A stretch of 7,025 nt of DNA, from positions 1 to 7,025 of the forward strand of contig WRKN01000133.1 in the NCBI GenBank assembly GCA_009778055.1, written 5' to 3'. The notes beneath the pieces are model-generated. The model made no database searches, was not told the DNA's origin, and was given only the letters and a program-made list of their open reading frames with translations. Positions within the stretch are counted from its first letter, which is position 1. The number at the start of each line of letters is the position of its first letter. The stretch is from Synergistaceae bacterium (lineage in GTDB: Bacteria; Synergistota; Synergistia; Synergistales; Aminobacteriaceae). The translations under genes were made by a program, and so were the position numbers. Below are positions 6,487-7,025 of the stretch, piece by piece.

Positions 6487-6522
6487 CCGCAAAACATAAA
6501 ATATGGATAGGGGTGCTGTTCA

Positions 6523-7025
6523 GTGAAGATGATCCTGCGCTGGTTTCCTCACGGAGACGACAGTGTTTCGCTTGAGTACATCAAGCAGGTTCCGGGCGTA
6601 TCGGGCGTGGCAACCATGCTGCCGAAGATACCGGCCGGGGAGGTTTGGCCTCTGGAGGCCGTGCTGGAGGTCAGGGACACGGTTCATGCCGCCGGGCTGG
6701 AAATGGAGGTTATCGAATCCGTCAACGTCCACGAGGACATAAAAAAGGGCCTGCCCTCACGCGACCGCTACATTGAAAATTACCGGGCCACTATTCGCAA
6801 TTTGGGACAGGCGGGAGTAAAGTGCCTCTGCTACAATTTCATGCCGGTTCTGGATTGGGCGAGGAGCGCCCTGGCCCACGAGCTGCCCGACGGCTCCACC
6901 GTGCTGTCCTACCGCGACGCCGAGGTCAGGGCGATGAACCCCGCCACGATGGCTCAGTCTATGGAAAAAAACGCGCGCGGCTATTCCATGCCCGGCTGGG
7001 AGCCGGAGAGAATCCCGGCGATGGC
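6523..7025 (+). CDS. uxuA: mannonate dehydratase, 3' end cut by window
   Basis: UxuA (EC 4.2.1.8) removes water from D-mannonate to give 2-keto-3-deoxy-D-gluconate, a cytoplasmic step in the breakdown of glucuronate. The 167 visible residues match the family's N-terminal half: LRWF at 5-8, DDSVSLEYIKQVPGV at 12-26 followed by GVATML, the ESVNVHE motif at 65-71, RYIENYRATIRNL at 82-94, GVKCLCYNFMPVLDWAR at 98-114, and PGWEPE near the right edge. The family is usually about 350-390 residues, so roughly half is outside the window, including the metal-binding residues of the later half. The GTG at 6523 is chosen because family proteins begin M-x-M-x-x-RW. The ATG at 6529 would lose the first two residues. 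A GGGG-containing ribosome binding site (around 6507-6514) precedes it at normal spacing. It probably heads or belongs to a hexuronate operon to the right. Confidence 0.95.
   Translation, partial: MKMILRWFPHGDDSVSLEYIKQVPGVSGVATMLPKIPAGEVWPLEAVLEVRDTVHAAGLEMEVIESVNVHEDIKKGLPSRDRYIENYRATIRNLGQAGVKCLCYNFMPVLDWARSALAHELPDGSTVLSYRDAEVRAMNPATMAQSMEKNARGYSMPGWEPERIPAM

Noticed and set aside
6475..6490. Small hairpin GCGG...CCGC before uxuA as a terminator or riboswitch
   Set aside because: The stem is four base pairs with an eight-base loop and no T run. This is too weak to call.

Overview
The window looks like a bacterial chromosome segment of moderate GC content (a little over half by eye), with normal Shine-Dalgarno sites and short gaps between genes. 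The protein mix is a hybrid kinase paired with an HD-GYP regulator, an Mrp-type antiporter subunit, a DUF4143 ATPase and a mannonate dehydratase. This would suit an anaerobic, fermentative, Gram-negative-type bacterium, for example a Synergistota member or a related lineage. That placement is a guess from protein flavour. No rRNA, tRNA, phage, insertion sequence or CRISPR array was seen.

Layout. Positions 1-1236, minus strand: the N-terminal 412 codons of an Mrp/Mnh-type (NuoL-like) ion-translocating membrane subunit, running off the left edge. Positions 1237-1475: a divergent intergenic region with an extended -10 candidate for the minus-strand gene and a weak one for the plus strand. Positions 1476-2603, plus: a response regulator made of a receiver and an HD-GYP domain, predicted to be a cyclic-di-GMP phosphodiesterase. 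Positions 2614-5130, plus, 10 bases later: a membrane hybrid histidine kinase (Cache-like sensor, HisKA, HATPase, receiver, HPt, extra tail) with a small 9-bp tandem repeat coding the linker after HPt. Positions 5131-5221: an AT-rich gap with a good sigma70-like promoter and an inverted repeat, one arm of which lies inside the promoter. Positions 5222-6433, plus: an ATPase of the AAA_14/DUF4143 family. Positions 6523-7025, plus: the first 167 codons of UxuA, mannonate dehydratase, running off the right edge.

How the genes work together. The clear functional unit is the regulator-kinase pair. All the phospho-accepting residues of a His-Asp-His-Asp relay are present (H256, D554 and H699 in the kinase, D56 in the regulator), so an outside signal read by the Cache-like domain would be expected to control breakdown of cyclic-di-GMP. 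The DUF4143 ATPase appears to have its own promoter and is probably a separate unit. uxuA is likely the start or part of a hexuronate catabolic operon that continues to the right. The antiporter gene is probably the first gene of an ion-translocating complex operon that continues to the left. I see no strong evidence of a wholly new system. The best leads are the relay architecture, the in-frame 9-bp repeat, and the inverted repeat over the ATPase promoter.
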